The notes beneath the pieces are model-generated. The model saw only the letters and a list, made by a program, of their open reading frames with translations. It had not been told where the DNA came from and made no database searches. From Rhizobium sp. P40RR-XXII (GTDB lineage Bacteria; Pseudomonadota; Alphaproteobacteria; Rhizobiales; Rhizobiaceae), in the NCBI RefSeq assembly GCF_012641405.1, contig NZ_JABAII010000011.1:124001-188000 (forward strand): DNA of 64,000 nt. The letters are read 5' to 3'. Shown here piece by piece: positions 23,835 to 35,800 of the stretch; position 1 is the stretch's first letter, and the number at the start of each line of letters is the position of its first letter. The translations under genes were made by a program, and so were the position numbers.

Positions 23835-26800
23835 ATGAGCAATCACATCGGCATGTCGGCGAAATCAGTGTTTTCGAGCGCTGCTTTGAGACAGGTACAT
23901 CGTCTCGCCCGGCAATCGGTCGCCCTCGCGCTTAGTGGCCTTCTGGTCTTCCAGCCAATGCTGGCCAATGCGCAATCGGTTTCGGCAAGCACGACAGCGC
24001 CGGCCGCCAATCAACCGAGTGTTGGGGCTGCGCCCAACGGTGTGCCGCTCGTCGATATCGTCACGCCCAACAGCACAGGCCTGTCACATAACAAATACGA
24101 CAACTTCAGTGTCGGCACGCCTGGCCTGATCCTCAACAACTTCAATGGGGAGGTCGGCACATCGAATCTCGGCGGTGCGACGCCAGGCAATCCGAACCTG
24201 AAGACAAGCGGTCCGGCGAGCGTGATCCTCAACGAGGTTACCTCAGGTAACCGTTCGGCGCTCAACGGCCCGACCGAAGTGTTCGGTGGTCGGGCAGACG
24301 TGGTGATAGCTAACCCAAACGGGATCACTTGCTCGGGCTGCGGCTTCATCAATACGCCACGCGCCACGCTGACGACGGGCATTCCCAATATCGGTGCTGA
24401 TGGAAGCCTGACGGGTTTCACCGTCAATAGCGGCGATGTCACCTTCGAAGGGGCAGGCGGCAATTTCGTGGCCGCTCCGGGCGCTGTCGATCTATTCGAT
24501 GTCGTCTCCCGCCAGATCCATGTCAACGCGCCGATCTATGGCAAGTCCATGCGCCTGACGGGTGGCGCCAGCCAATACAATTATGCCACCGGAGAGGCGA
24601 CGGCGCTGACCGCCACCTCGGGCACCCCGGAATATGCGATCGACGGTTCGGCGCTCGGCGCCATGCAGGCCGACCGCATCAAGGTCGTCGTCACGGAAAA
24701 GGGCGCCGGCGTCAAGATGAGCGCCGATATGGCCGCCAATGCCGGCGAACTGTCGCTGTCGGCCGACGGCAAGATTTCGATTGGCAATGCGTCCGCACGC
24801 GACGGCGTCACCATCACCTCGAAACAGAAGGTCACCGCTGCCAAGGTCACATCGAGGCAGAAGGTCGCGATCCGGGCCGATCAAGGCATTACCCTGCAAT
24901 CGGTTGCAGCGGATAGCGATATCGTGCTTGCAAACGGCGCCGGCCTGCTCAGCGTCTCCGGCGACGTCAACAGCGGCACGACCGTGCTGATGAGTTCGGG
25001 CGGCGGGATTGCTGCCGGCGGCGTTACCGCTGGCAATGGTGCAGCGACGCTTGTCGCCAGCTCCGGCGATATCGCGATTGCCGGCGCTGCCAACAGCACC
25101 GGCGACCTCACCCTGACTGCCACGGCCGGCTCGATCTCGGCCGCCTCGCTGTTGAGCTACAACAATCTCGCTCTTACCGCTGGTAATAGTCTTGCCGTTT
25201 CCGGCAATGTCCTGGCGCAGGGCAATGTCAGCGCCACTGCGCGGTCAATCTCCACCGGCATGGTTGTTTCCGGCATTAACGTTGCTGCCACCAGTGCCGA
25301 TCCTAGCGGGAGTGTCGTTCTTGGCTCCGCAGGCAACTTGAGCCTGACGGCAACCGGCGGCAATATCGCCACTGGCAATCTGCAGTCGGGCGGAAGCCTC
25401 AACACCAGTGCGACCGGCAATATCGCGGCGGGAAATATTCAATCAGCCGGCAATCTTACCGCGACCGCGACCTCGCTCACGGCCGCTAACGTTACCTCGC
25501 ATGGCGGGCTCACCGTTAACGCTGCGATGAACGCGAGCGGTCAGATTCTTGGAGCGGGCAATATCCTGATCTCCGGGGCTGGCATTCAGGCGACCGCTAT
25601 CGCGTCCGGCGTCGACTTTGCCTCAACTAACGCGGCTGGTGGCAACATCGTCCTAGGTGCGGCCGGCGCACTCGATCTGAAAGCTGCCGCCGGAACCATC
25701 ACCGTTGGCACGTTGCTGTCGGCCGGCAATCTGATCGCCCAGGCTTCCTTGCTGCAGTCTAGCAACCTCACCAGTCACGGCAACGTCGCTATTGACGGCG
25801 GCATGCGCGTCACCAACCAATTGCTCGGAGCCAGCGATATCACCATCAATGGCAACGCCAATGGTGTCAGCGCTGGTTTGCTTGCGTCTGGGGTCAATTT
25901 TGCCGCGACCAAAGCCGCCGGCGGCAATATCGTGCTGGCAGGTAGCGGTGATCTGACGATCAACGACAGCGCTGGCGCCATCCAGGCAGGAACCGTGCTG
26001 GCGGCAGGCGCGATCAACGCCACCGGTCAGACCATCACTGCTGACGCGATCACCGGCAGCAAGAACATCATACTGACCGGCGCCACCAGTGCGACCGCCG
26101 GAAGCGGCAGCGTGAAGATTAGTGGCCAGGTGCTTGGCGGCGGCGATGTCGGCATTACCGGCTCGAGCATTGCCGCCGATGCCATTGTCTCAGGCGTCGA
26201 TATCGCCGCCACCAATGCGGCGGGCGGGCGCATCACCCTTGGTCCAACGGCCACGGGAGCTGGCAATCTGACATTGACGACCGCAGGCGCGATCAGCGCC
26301 GGAACGCTGTTGTCTGCGGGCGATCTCATCGCGAACGGCTCATCGATATCCGCCGGCAATATCTCCGCGCATCACAACATGACGCTTGGCGGCATCGTCA
26401 GCGTCAGTGGCCAGATTCTCGGCGCCGGCAACGTGCTGATCTCAGGTCAAAGTTTGTCGGCACAGACGCTTGTCGCTGGTATTGACTTCAATGCCACCAA
26501 TGCCGCCGGTGGCAATATCGTCCTTGGTCAGACCGGCGATTTGGCCGTGAACGTCAATGGCGCCGTTGCGGCATCGACCATACAGGCCGCGGGTGCCATC
26601 GGCATCAGCGGTGCATCGGTCTCCGCAGCTTCAATCACCGGCCAAAAGGATATTAGCCTTTCCGGCGGGTCAGCCGGTGGTGTCGCTGTCACCAGCCAGC
26701 TGCTCGGAGGCGGTAATGTTGGCATCTCCGGCTCGAGCATTAAGGTTGGTACTGCGGTCTCGGGTATTGATTTCGCGGCAACGGCAGCCGCTAACGGGAA

Positions 26801-29800
26801 CATCGTCCAGACGACAAGCGGCGATCTAACGCTTGCCTCAGCCGGCATCATCAGCACTGGCACGCTGCTCTCGGCCGGCAAACTCAATGCTACCGGCTCG
26901 ACCGTCACGGCCGGGACCGTCACGGCGCATGGCGATGTGACGCTTCGGGGTGCTACCAGCGTTGCCGGCCAGATCCTGAGCGCCGGTAACGTGCTGATCA
27001 CTGGTCAAAGTCTGGCAGCGCAGACCGTCATTGCGGGCATCGACTTCAGTGCAACCAATGCCGCGGGCGGCAATATCGTTGTTGGACAGCTCGGGGACCT
27101 GACGGCTCAGTTGAGTGGCGGGTTCTCGGCATCGACGATGCAAGCCGCCGGTGCCATCAACGTCAATGCCGCGACCGTGACGGCCGATACCGTCACTGGT
27201 CATCATGACATTACCCTTTCCGGGACAACGACCGTCAATCAGCAGATCTTGGGTGGCGGCAACATCGGCATCTCCGGCTCGAGCATTCAAACTGGGGCTA
27301 TCGTCTCCGGCGTCGATTTCGCAGCGACGGCTGCCGCCAATGGGAATATCGTCCAGACGACAAGCGGCAACCTGACGCTCGCTTCGACCGGTGCGATCAA
27401 TACCGGGACATTGCTGTCGGCCGGTAGTTTTTCCGCCAGCGGCACGACTGTGACTGCGGACGCAGTCACAGCGCATGGCGATATCACGCTTAGTGGCGCG
27501 ACCAACGTTACCGGCCAGGTTCTCGGCACCGGCAACATCCTGATCACGGGCCAGAGCCTTTCGGCCCAATCTGTCGTCGCCGGTATCGACTTCGACGCGA
27601 CCAATAGGGCAGGCGGCAATATCGTCCTTAGTCAAGCCGGCGATCTGACCGCCCGGCTCAATGGCGGATTGTCTGCATCGACAATGCAGGCCGGCGGTGC
27701 CATCAACGTCAACGCCGCTACTGTGGCGGCCGATACCGTCACCGGCCACAAGGATATCGCGCTTGCCGGTACGACGACCGTCAACGGACAAGTCCTTGCC
27801 GGTGGAAGCATCAGCCTCTCAGGTCCGAGCATCGCAGCCGGGGCAATCGTCTCCGGTGTCGATTTCGACGGAACGGCTGCCGCCAACGGCAACATCGTTC
27901 AGACTTCGAGTGGTGATATATCCCTGAGTTCCCCGGGCAGTGTCACTATCGGCACGCTGTCGTCGGCAGGCAATTTGACTGCGCAAGCGAGCGATCTGAG
28001 CGCGAGCAGCATCACAAGCCACGGCGCAACCGATCTGGCGACCAGCGGTCGCCTCGACGTCAGTGGCCAGGTCCTATCGGCCGGCAATCTCTCGATCGAT
28101 GGCGCCAGCCTCAACGCCGGACTTCTGGTCTCCGGCGTGGATTTTGCGGCGACCGCAGCCAACGGCGGCAACATCGTGCTTGGAGGGGCCGGTAAGACGG
28201 ACCTCACCGTCTCCGGCAATGCCACGGCCGGCACGATCCTGTCGGCGGGTGATATCACGGCAAAGACGGCCGACCTCCAGGCGGGTAGCGTCACAAGCCA
28301 CGGCAATGTCGGCATCATCGGTAACGTCGATGTCAGCAACCAAATCCTGGCCGCGGGCGACCTCACCATCAATGGTGGCAGCATCAGCGCGCCAACCCTG
28401 ATCTCGGGCATCGACTTTGCCGCCACCAACCGCGCCGGCGGCAACATCGTACTGGCATCGTCTGGCAGCACCAATCTTACGGCCTCCGGCAATATCTCGG
28501 CTGGCACCATCCTTTCGGCAGGTGGCTTCACGGCGAAAGCGGCGGATCTCATCGCCGACAGCATCACAGCTCATGGCAACGCAGACATTGTCGGCAGTGT
28601 CGATATCAGCAACCAGATCATTGCTGCCGGCAATCTCACGGTTAGCGGCGGCCACATCAACGCGCCGACGTTGATCTCCGGCATCGACTTCGCTGCCACC
28701 AATGCCCGTGGCGGCGGTATAGTGCTCGGAACTGCCGGCGATATGAATCTGACCGCGTCTGCGGGCATCACTGCGCAGACCATGCTGTCTGCCGGCGCTA
28801 TCAATGCCAGTGGGTCTGCGATTGTGGCCAATACCATGACCGGGCATGGCGACATTACCCTTGCTGGAAGCAACAGCGTCAATGTCTCGGGCCAGCTCCT
28901 CGGCGCCGGCAACGTCTTGCTCTCCGGTTCGACCGTCCAACTCGGTCAGGCAGTTACCGGCGTCGATTTCGCTGCCACTGCGCGATCGTCAAACGGCGCC
29001 ATCGCTCTCGGATCAAGCGGCGATCTCACCATTAACGCTGGAAGTGCATCGGCCGGCACGCTGATCGTCGCAGGCAACCTCAATGTGGCGGCAAGCGCCT
29101 TTACAGGCGGCAACATCACGGGCCACGGCGCGGTCTCGATCGGTTCGGCCACCAGTCCTGGCGTGGTCAGGATCAACGGGCAGCTCCTGGGTGCCAACAA
29201 CGTTTCGATAACCGGATCTGCCGTCAGCGGCAACGTCATCGCGGCCGGGGTCGATTTTGCGGCAATGGACCAATCGGGCGCCGGTAACGTCATTCTAGGC
29301 CAGGGCGGCAATCTCGCGCTCGCAGCCACCACAGGCGACATCTCTTTCAACAGCCTGCTTGCTGCCGGGACGATTACGGCCAACGCTGCGAACAATATCA
29401 GCGCTAATGCCGTCGCCCATGGTGATCTGTCGCTCACAGCGCGCAACGCCATCACGCTCACCGGCCAATCGCTTGCAAGCCGCAACGCCAATCTGTCCGC
29501 CCGATCGATAACGATCGACACGCTGGTCTCAGGTGTCGATTTCGCCGCCACCAATGCTGCGGCCGGCGGCAGTCTGATGCTGCAGCGTACTGGTGCAATG
29601 ACGCTGTCAGCCTCGAGCGGTAGTATCAGCGCCAATTCGCTACTTTCGGGCGGCAATCTTGCCGCTACGGCGGCGCAGAACATCGGTTACAATAGCCTGC
29701 AGAGCTTAGGCGACGCTGCGCTTACAGGCCCTGGCGCCATTGCTTATACCAGCACCACCCGCGTTGGAGGCAACCTAACCCTCAATACCGGAACGCTGGA

Positions 29801-32800
29801 TCTCTCCGGCAGCAGGGGCAGCCGGATTGCCGCCGGTGGCTCGCTAATCGTCAACGCTTCATCCGCCAATCTCTCGGGAAGCAATCTCGTCTTCGGCGGC
29901 CTTACCCTCAATCTCTCCGGCGGTGCCGATCTTTCCAATGCGCAAGTCAGCACCGTTACCAATGCTGGCGGTTCTGGCGACATCACCATCTCCGCTGCAG
30001 GCCTTGCCACCACCGCGGGCACTTCGCTGCTTGCCGCGCATGACCTGACGCTGAACCTGCCATCGTTGGGCAACATCGGTCAGCTTGCTGCCGGCAACAA
30101 TCTGACGTTCAACGTCGCTGGCGACTTCTACAACAGCCCGTCAGGCCTCGTCTTTGCGGGCAACAACGCCAACCTCTTCGTCGGCGGCACGCTCACCAAC
30201 GACCAGGGCGCTATCCTCGCAGATGGCGGGTTGACCATCCGGGGAACGACCGCCGGTCAGCGCAATGCGGCAGTCACCAATGTGTCCGGTCTTATTCAGT
30301 CCGATGGTGACATGTCGATCCTGACCAACAATCTCACCAACAGGCGATCGACGACGCCGACCTGGGTGACGGGTCAGTTGGTCTCCTCTGGTGCTGCCGT
30401 CGGCACCTTCGTGCTTAATCCAGCGGTCGCGGGCCAACCCTTCGCCTATCTGGAATCGACCGACCAGAACATGTTCCAGCTTTATGCGGGGGTCGATCCG
30501 GGGCAGTTTTCTGACTATCAGCCGCTGTTGTATTCGGTCGCAACGCTTGCCGACGGCACCTCCTATCACGCCTGGACCTGGGTCAGCGGCAGTGGCCCGA
30601 CGGAAGTGCGGCCGATCTTCGACTGGATCAAGGCTCGCGTTCCCAAGGATGCCAACGGCAATCCGATCCTCGATCCCAACAATCCGTCGCGTTATTTCAT
30701 TGTCGATGAGGTCGTTCGCAATGGCTCGGACACCAGTACGACCTACACTTGGGATGGCAGCGCCAATATCAACCAGTCGGTTTATGAGGATCGGTTTACG
30801 GCACCGTTGAGCCCCGAGGCCGTGATCCGCGCCGGCGGCAATCTCACAGTCGATGCCACCAACCTCACCAACTCCTACAGCCGGATCGAGGCGGGCGGTG
30901 GTGCGACGCTCAAGGGATCGACGCTTACCAACGAAGGCGTCGTTCTCAATCGCACCACGACGCTGACCTGTAGCGCTCAAAGCGCCTGTTCGGCCTACAA
31001 CGCCGATGGCACGGCCGATCCTTCCCGCAATATCGCCAACGGCACGTCGATCGTCTCGGGATCGCAGATTATCGGCGGCGCGGCCGGCACGCTCAAGGCG
31101 GCCGGCGCCCTGAGCCTCAATTTTGGTACGATCAACAATACGTCGCTCGGTTCGACGGGCGGCGGCGCAGCCGTCAGCGCGCCTTCGACATCAAGCGATC
31201 CTCTGTCCGCGCTTAACGGTATGACGGCCGGTGGTGCCTTGTTCAATGTCAATGCCGCACTAAGCAGTGTCGCCTCAAATGGCGGCGCCAGCGTCGGTAG
31301 TGGCCCATCGCTGGCAGGTGGCAGCGCGACGATCGCCGGTGGCCCGACGGTCAACGGCAGCGGCCTGACGGCAGCCGTCGGTGCTTCGGTGAGCAGCAAC
31401 GGTGTGACGCTTGCGAGCGGCCCTTCGATCAGCTCGGGCACCCTGACGACCGGCGGCGCTGCGATCAATCCGAACAGCCTGATGGGCAAGCTCACCGCTG
31501 CTCTCGGCAACAGCGGCAACCTTGCCCAGGTACTGCAGGTCAATGGCGCGGAACTCGCCTCGCTTGCCAAGCCGCAATCAGGCGGCGTTGGCGGCACCGG
31601 GCCGGGCCAGGTCTTCCTGTTCGAGACACGGGCGGCTTTCCTCGATGTGTCGAAGTTCTACGGCTCGAGTTATTTCATCGACCGCGTCGGCTATACGCCC
31701 GAGACCAAGGTTCCCTTCCTCGGCGACGCCTATTTCGACAATCAGCTCGTAGACGAACAGATGCGGCAACTGGTGGGCGATGGTCTTGGCGCGGGGTCCT
31801 TCATCCCCGGCAACAATGCCACCGACCAGATGAAGACGCTGCTCGACAACGGCGTCGCTTATGCCGAGGCGAACGGGCTTGCTCTCGGGCAAGCACTGAC
31901 GCCGCAGCAGGCGGCATCGCTGACCCAGTCGATGGTGATCTATCAGACTGAGATCGTCGACGGCGCGCAGGTGCTGGTGCCGGTCGTCTATCTCTCGGCC
32001 GCCGATAAGGCGAAGGTCAACGGCGGCGGCGCCGTCATCGCCGGCAACAGCGTTAACATCGATGCCGGCTCCGTCAACAATTCCGGTGCGATTGCCGCAG
32101 CGGATGGCATGACCATCAATGCCACCGAGATCAAGGCCAATGGCGGCACCTTCCTGACCGGCGGCAACATGAACCTCAATGCCACAAATGGCATTACCCT
32201 TGCCGCACAGACGATGACCATCGGCGGCCAGAATGTCGTCAACACCAATGCCGGCGTGTCGGTCGGCGGCAACCTGCAGGTCGCCGCGGGCGGTACGCTG
32301 AGCTTAGAGGGCAGCAAGATCGCCGCGGGTGGTGCAGCCCAGCTATCCGGCAACAATGTCAATCTTACCACTGTCAAGGTCGACAACGGCGGTCAGCAGA
32401 ATGCGACAGGGGCACGCGTCAACGCCGGTGGTAATCTCATCATTGCGGCCAACAACGACATCAATGTCATAGGTTCCTCTGCCAAGGCCGGTGGCGATCT
32501 CAAACTTAAGGCCACGGATGGAGCGGTCAACATCGTCTCGACCGATGTCGCCCGCAAAACAAACGATGGCTACAGCAAGACCACGAGTACCGATCAGCAA
32601 GCCTCGCAGCTCTCGGCTGGCGGCAACCTGCAGGTCAATGCCAACACGGGTGTCCTGATCTCTGGTTCTGACCTGACGGCCAAGGGTGACGTTGGCCTGA
32701 CCTCAAACGGTGACATCAATGTCACGACGTCGCAGAACCAGTCAAACTCGACCTTCGGCAAAAATTCGTCGTCCGAGCTGACGCACAATGGTTCGACCAT

Positions 32801-35800
32801 TACGGCCGGTGGCAATCTCGTCGCCAAGTCGACCAATGATATCAATGTCATCGGCTCGACGATGGCGGCCGACGGAAAACTTGGCTTGCAGGCCGGTAAG
32901 AGCGTCACGATCGCTGAAGCGATCGATAGCGCCACCCTCGACGTCAAGAGCTCCAGCAAGAAGAGCGGCTTCTTCGGTTCGACGAAGGAGAATGTTTCCG
33001 GACATCTGGAGACCACGACGGCGATTGGGTCTTCGGTTTCGGGGAAAGGCGGCGCCGCGATTATCTCCGGTGGCGATACGACAGTCTCCGCCTCCAAGAT
33101 CACGGCAGGCGACGACACGCACACCTCCGATTTGAACATTCTGACCGGTGGCAATCTGATCGTCAGCGCTGGCAAGGATACTGAAACTGAACACGACAGC
33201 GCCAAGCGCAAAGGATTCCTGCGCAGTGGGAGCTACAGCTATGACGGCTATAATGAAGCGACGGTCGGGTCACAGCTTTCGGCTTCCGGCGACGTCACTC
33301 TCGACGCCGGCAAGGCGGCGGCCATTGTCGGCTCGAAGGTCAATGCCGATGGCTCCCTAAATATCTCCGGTGAGAGTGTCTCCATCATCGGTGCCCAGGA
33401 GAAGCATCAGTCCGACAGCAAGCGCAAGGATTCCGGTCTCTTCGTCGGGTCCGGCGGCGGCTTCATCTCACTTTACGGCAAGAACGAGAAGCAGGGCCAG
33501 CAATCTTCCACGGATAACGTCGGCTCAGAGCTTACGGCCGGGAACGACGTCAACCTAGCGGCGAGGGCAACCGATCTCAACATCATGGGCTCGTCTGTCA
33601 ATGCCGATCGCGACATCAATGTGTCGGCCGCTCGCGACGTCAACGTGACCCCGGGCGCCGAGAGCTCGTCACAATCCGAACAGCAGAAGAAATCCGGGTT
33701 CGGCTTGGCACTTTCCGCCGGCAATGGCGGCTTCTCGGTCGGTATCGGCGCGCAGTCGACGAAGGACAGCAAAGCGCAGCAGTCCGATACCAATGCAGTA
33801 TCGACATTGGCGGCGGGTCGTGATCTCAACATCTCGGCAGGCAACAATGTCAACCTGCAGGCAACCAGCGCTTCGGCCGAGCGCGACGTCACTCTCTTCG
33901 CCGGCAAGGACATTAATCTGCTCTCGGCCAATGACGTCACCAATTACGAGGAGGTACATGAGAAAACCTTTGCCGGTGTGACCATCTCGGTGACCAGCCA
34001 GATTGGCAAGGCGGCCGATAGCATCATGAACTCGGCCGAGCGTCTTTCCGACAGCGGTGGCGTCAATGCGGTGACTAATACGGCCATTGCCAGCCTCGGT
34101 TTCTATGAGGGCTACAAGGGGCTGAAGGGCGCCTATGAGGCGCTGACCAGCACAGACCCTAAGGTTGCAACCGGTCTTTCCTTCAGCATCGGCATCAATG
34201 CCGGCGTCAGCCACCAGGAAAACAGCTGGTCCTCGTCATCCTCGACCCCGGTTGTGACGGATATTCGTGCCGGCCGCTCCATTACCATGGAGGCCGAGAA
34301 GGGCTCGATTACCAGCGACGGCGCGCAGATCCTAGCCGGTTACGACAAGAACGGCATACCCACGATTCCAGGAGATGCGCTGACCGGCGACATCTTCCTG
34401 TCAGCAGCGAATGGCGACATCAACCTCAACGCTGCCGCGGGCACGTCGGATTCGACCAGTTCGAACAAATCCTGGAGCGCCGGCGTCGGCGTCAACTTTG
34501 GTTGCACCAGCAAGGGCGGCTGTCAAGAGACCGGCGTCGGGGTCAACGCCTCCTATGGCAAGGGCGGTTCCGAAACCTCCGGCACCAGCCATACGAACAC
34601 GCATGTGAGCGGCACCGGCGATGTCACCATCGTCACCAACGATCTCGCGCTTAGGGGGGCGACGGTCGGCGGCAATTCGGTTGCGGTCGATGTCAAGAAC
34701 CTGACGATCGAAAGCCAACTGGATACGCAGAAGGCCAAGGCTGATCAGTTCAATGTCTCCGGCCAGATCGGCTTCGGAAACACCGGCGTTTCCGGCACCG
34801 TGCAGAAGGCCAGAGGCGATGCGGTGCTCGTTTCCGAACAATCGGGCATTCATGCCGGCACCGGCGGCCTCAACATTGATGTCAGCAGCCAGACGTCGCT
34901 TGTCGGCGGGCTGATTACCAGCCAGGCGACGGCGGACAAAAACTCCTTCTCCACCGGCACCCTGACGGTTGCGGATATCGACACGCATTCGACCTGGAAG
35001 GCCGAAACCTATGGCGGCGGAATCGGGACTGGCGGACTGACCATCGCTCCGCCCGTCAAGGCCGGCGAAAACGAGACCGGCAAGGCCTATTCTGCCATCG
35101 GCGGTAATATCGGCATCACGATCACCGATCCCGCGCATCAGGTGCAGGACATCGGCACGATCCGCCGCGATACGAACAACACCAATACCTCGCTGCCCGG
35201 CTTGCCGGACCTGCAGAACATCCTGCGCGAGCAGTACAAGACCCAGGCTGATCTGCAGGCGGCGCAGGCGACTATGGCTGGGCTTGTTGGCGATATTGCC
35301 AGTGAGTTCTACAAGCAGGCCGCTCTGAACCAAGACCAGACGGGAATGGACTATTGGAAAGAGGGTGGGGTCGGCCGCGTTCTTCTGCACACGATCGGCG
35401 CCGGTATTCTCGGCGGTGTCAATGGTTGGGAGGGTGCGCTCAAAGGTGCTGCCGGTGCTGCGACCTCTGCACTGCTGACACCAGCCATTGCCGATCTCGT
35501 CGATGGCATGCTGAAGGACAGCACCCTGTCCGATCAGGACAAACAGACGCTCGCCGCCCTGCTTGGCGAGAGCCTGTCTGCTCTGGCTGCCGGCGCTGTC
35601 GGTGGTGGCGAAGGTGCCTCCTACGGCGCCGCGCAGTACCAGTATAATTATCTCACGCATAAAGAGCGTGAGGAGTTCGCTCGAACGCTGGCCGCTTGTG
35701 AAGCCTCTGGTGACTCTGACTCCCCAGCCTGTAAGCACAAGGAAGAGCTTCAGACTCTGTCGCTTAATCGTGATAAGAAGCTGTCGGATTGCGTCGGAAA

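Noticed and set aside
24990..29800. Regularly spaced repeats suggestive of a CRISPR array
   Set aside because: The period is 270-290 bases, the units are degenerate and they encode an uninterrupted beta-helical protein.
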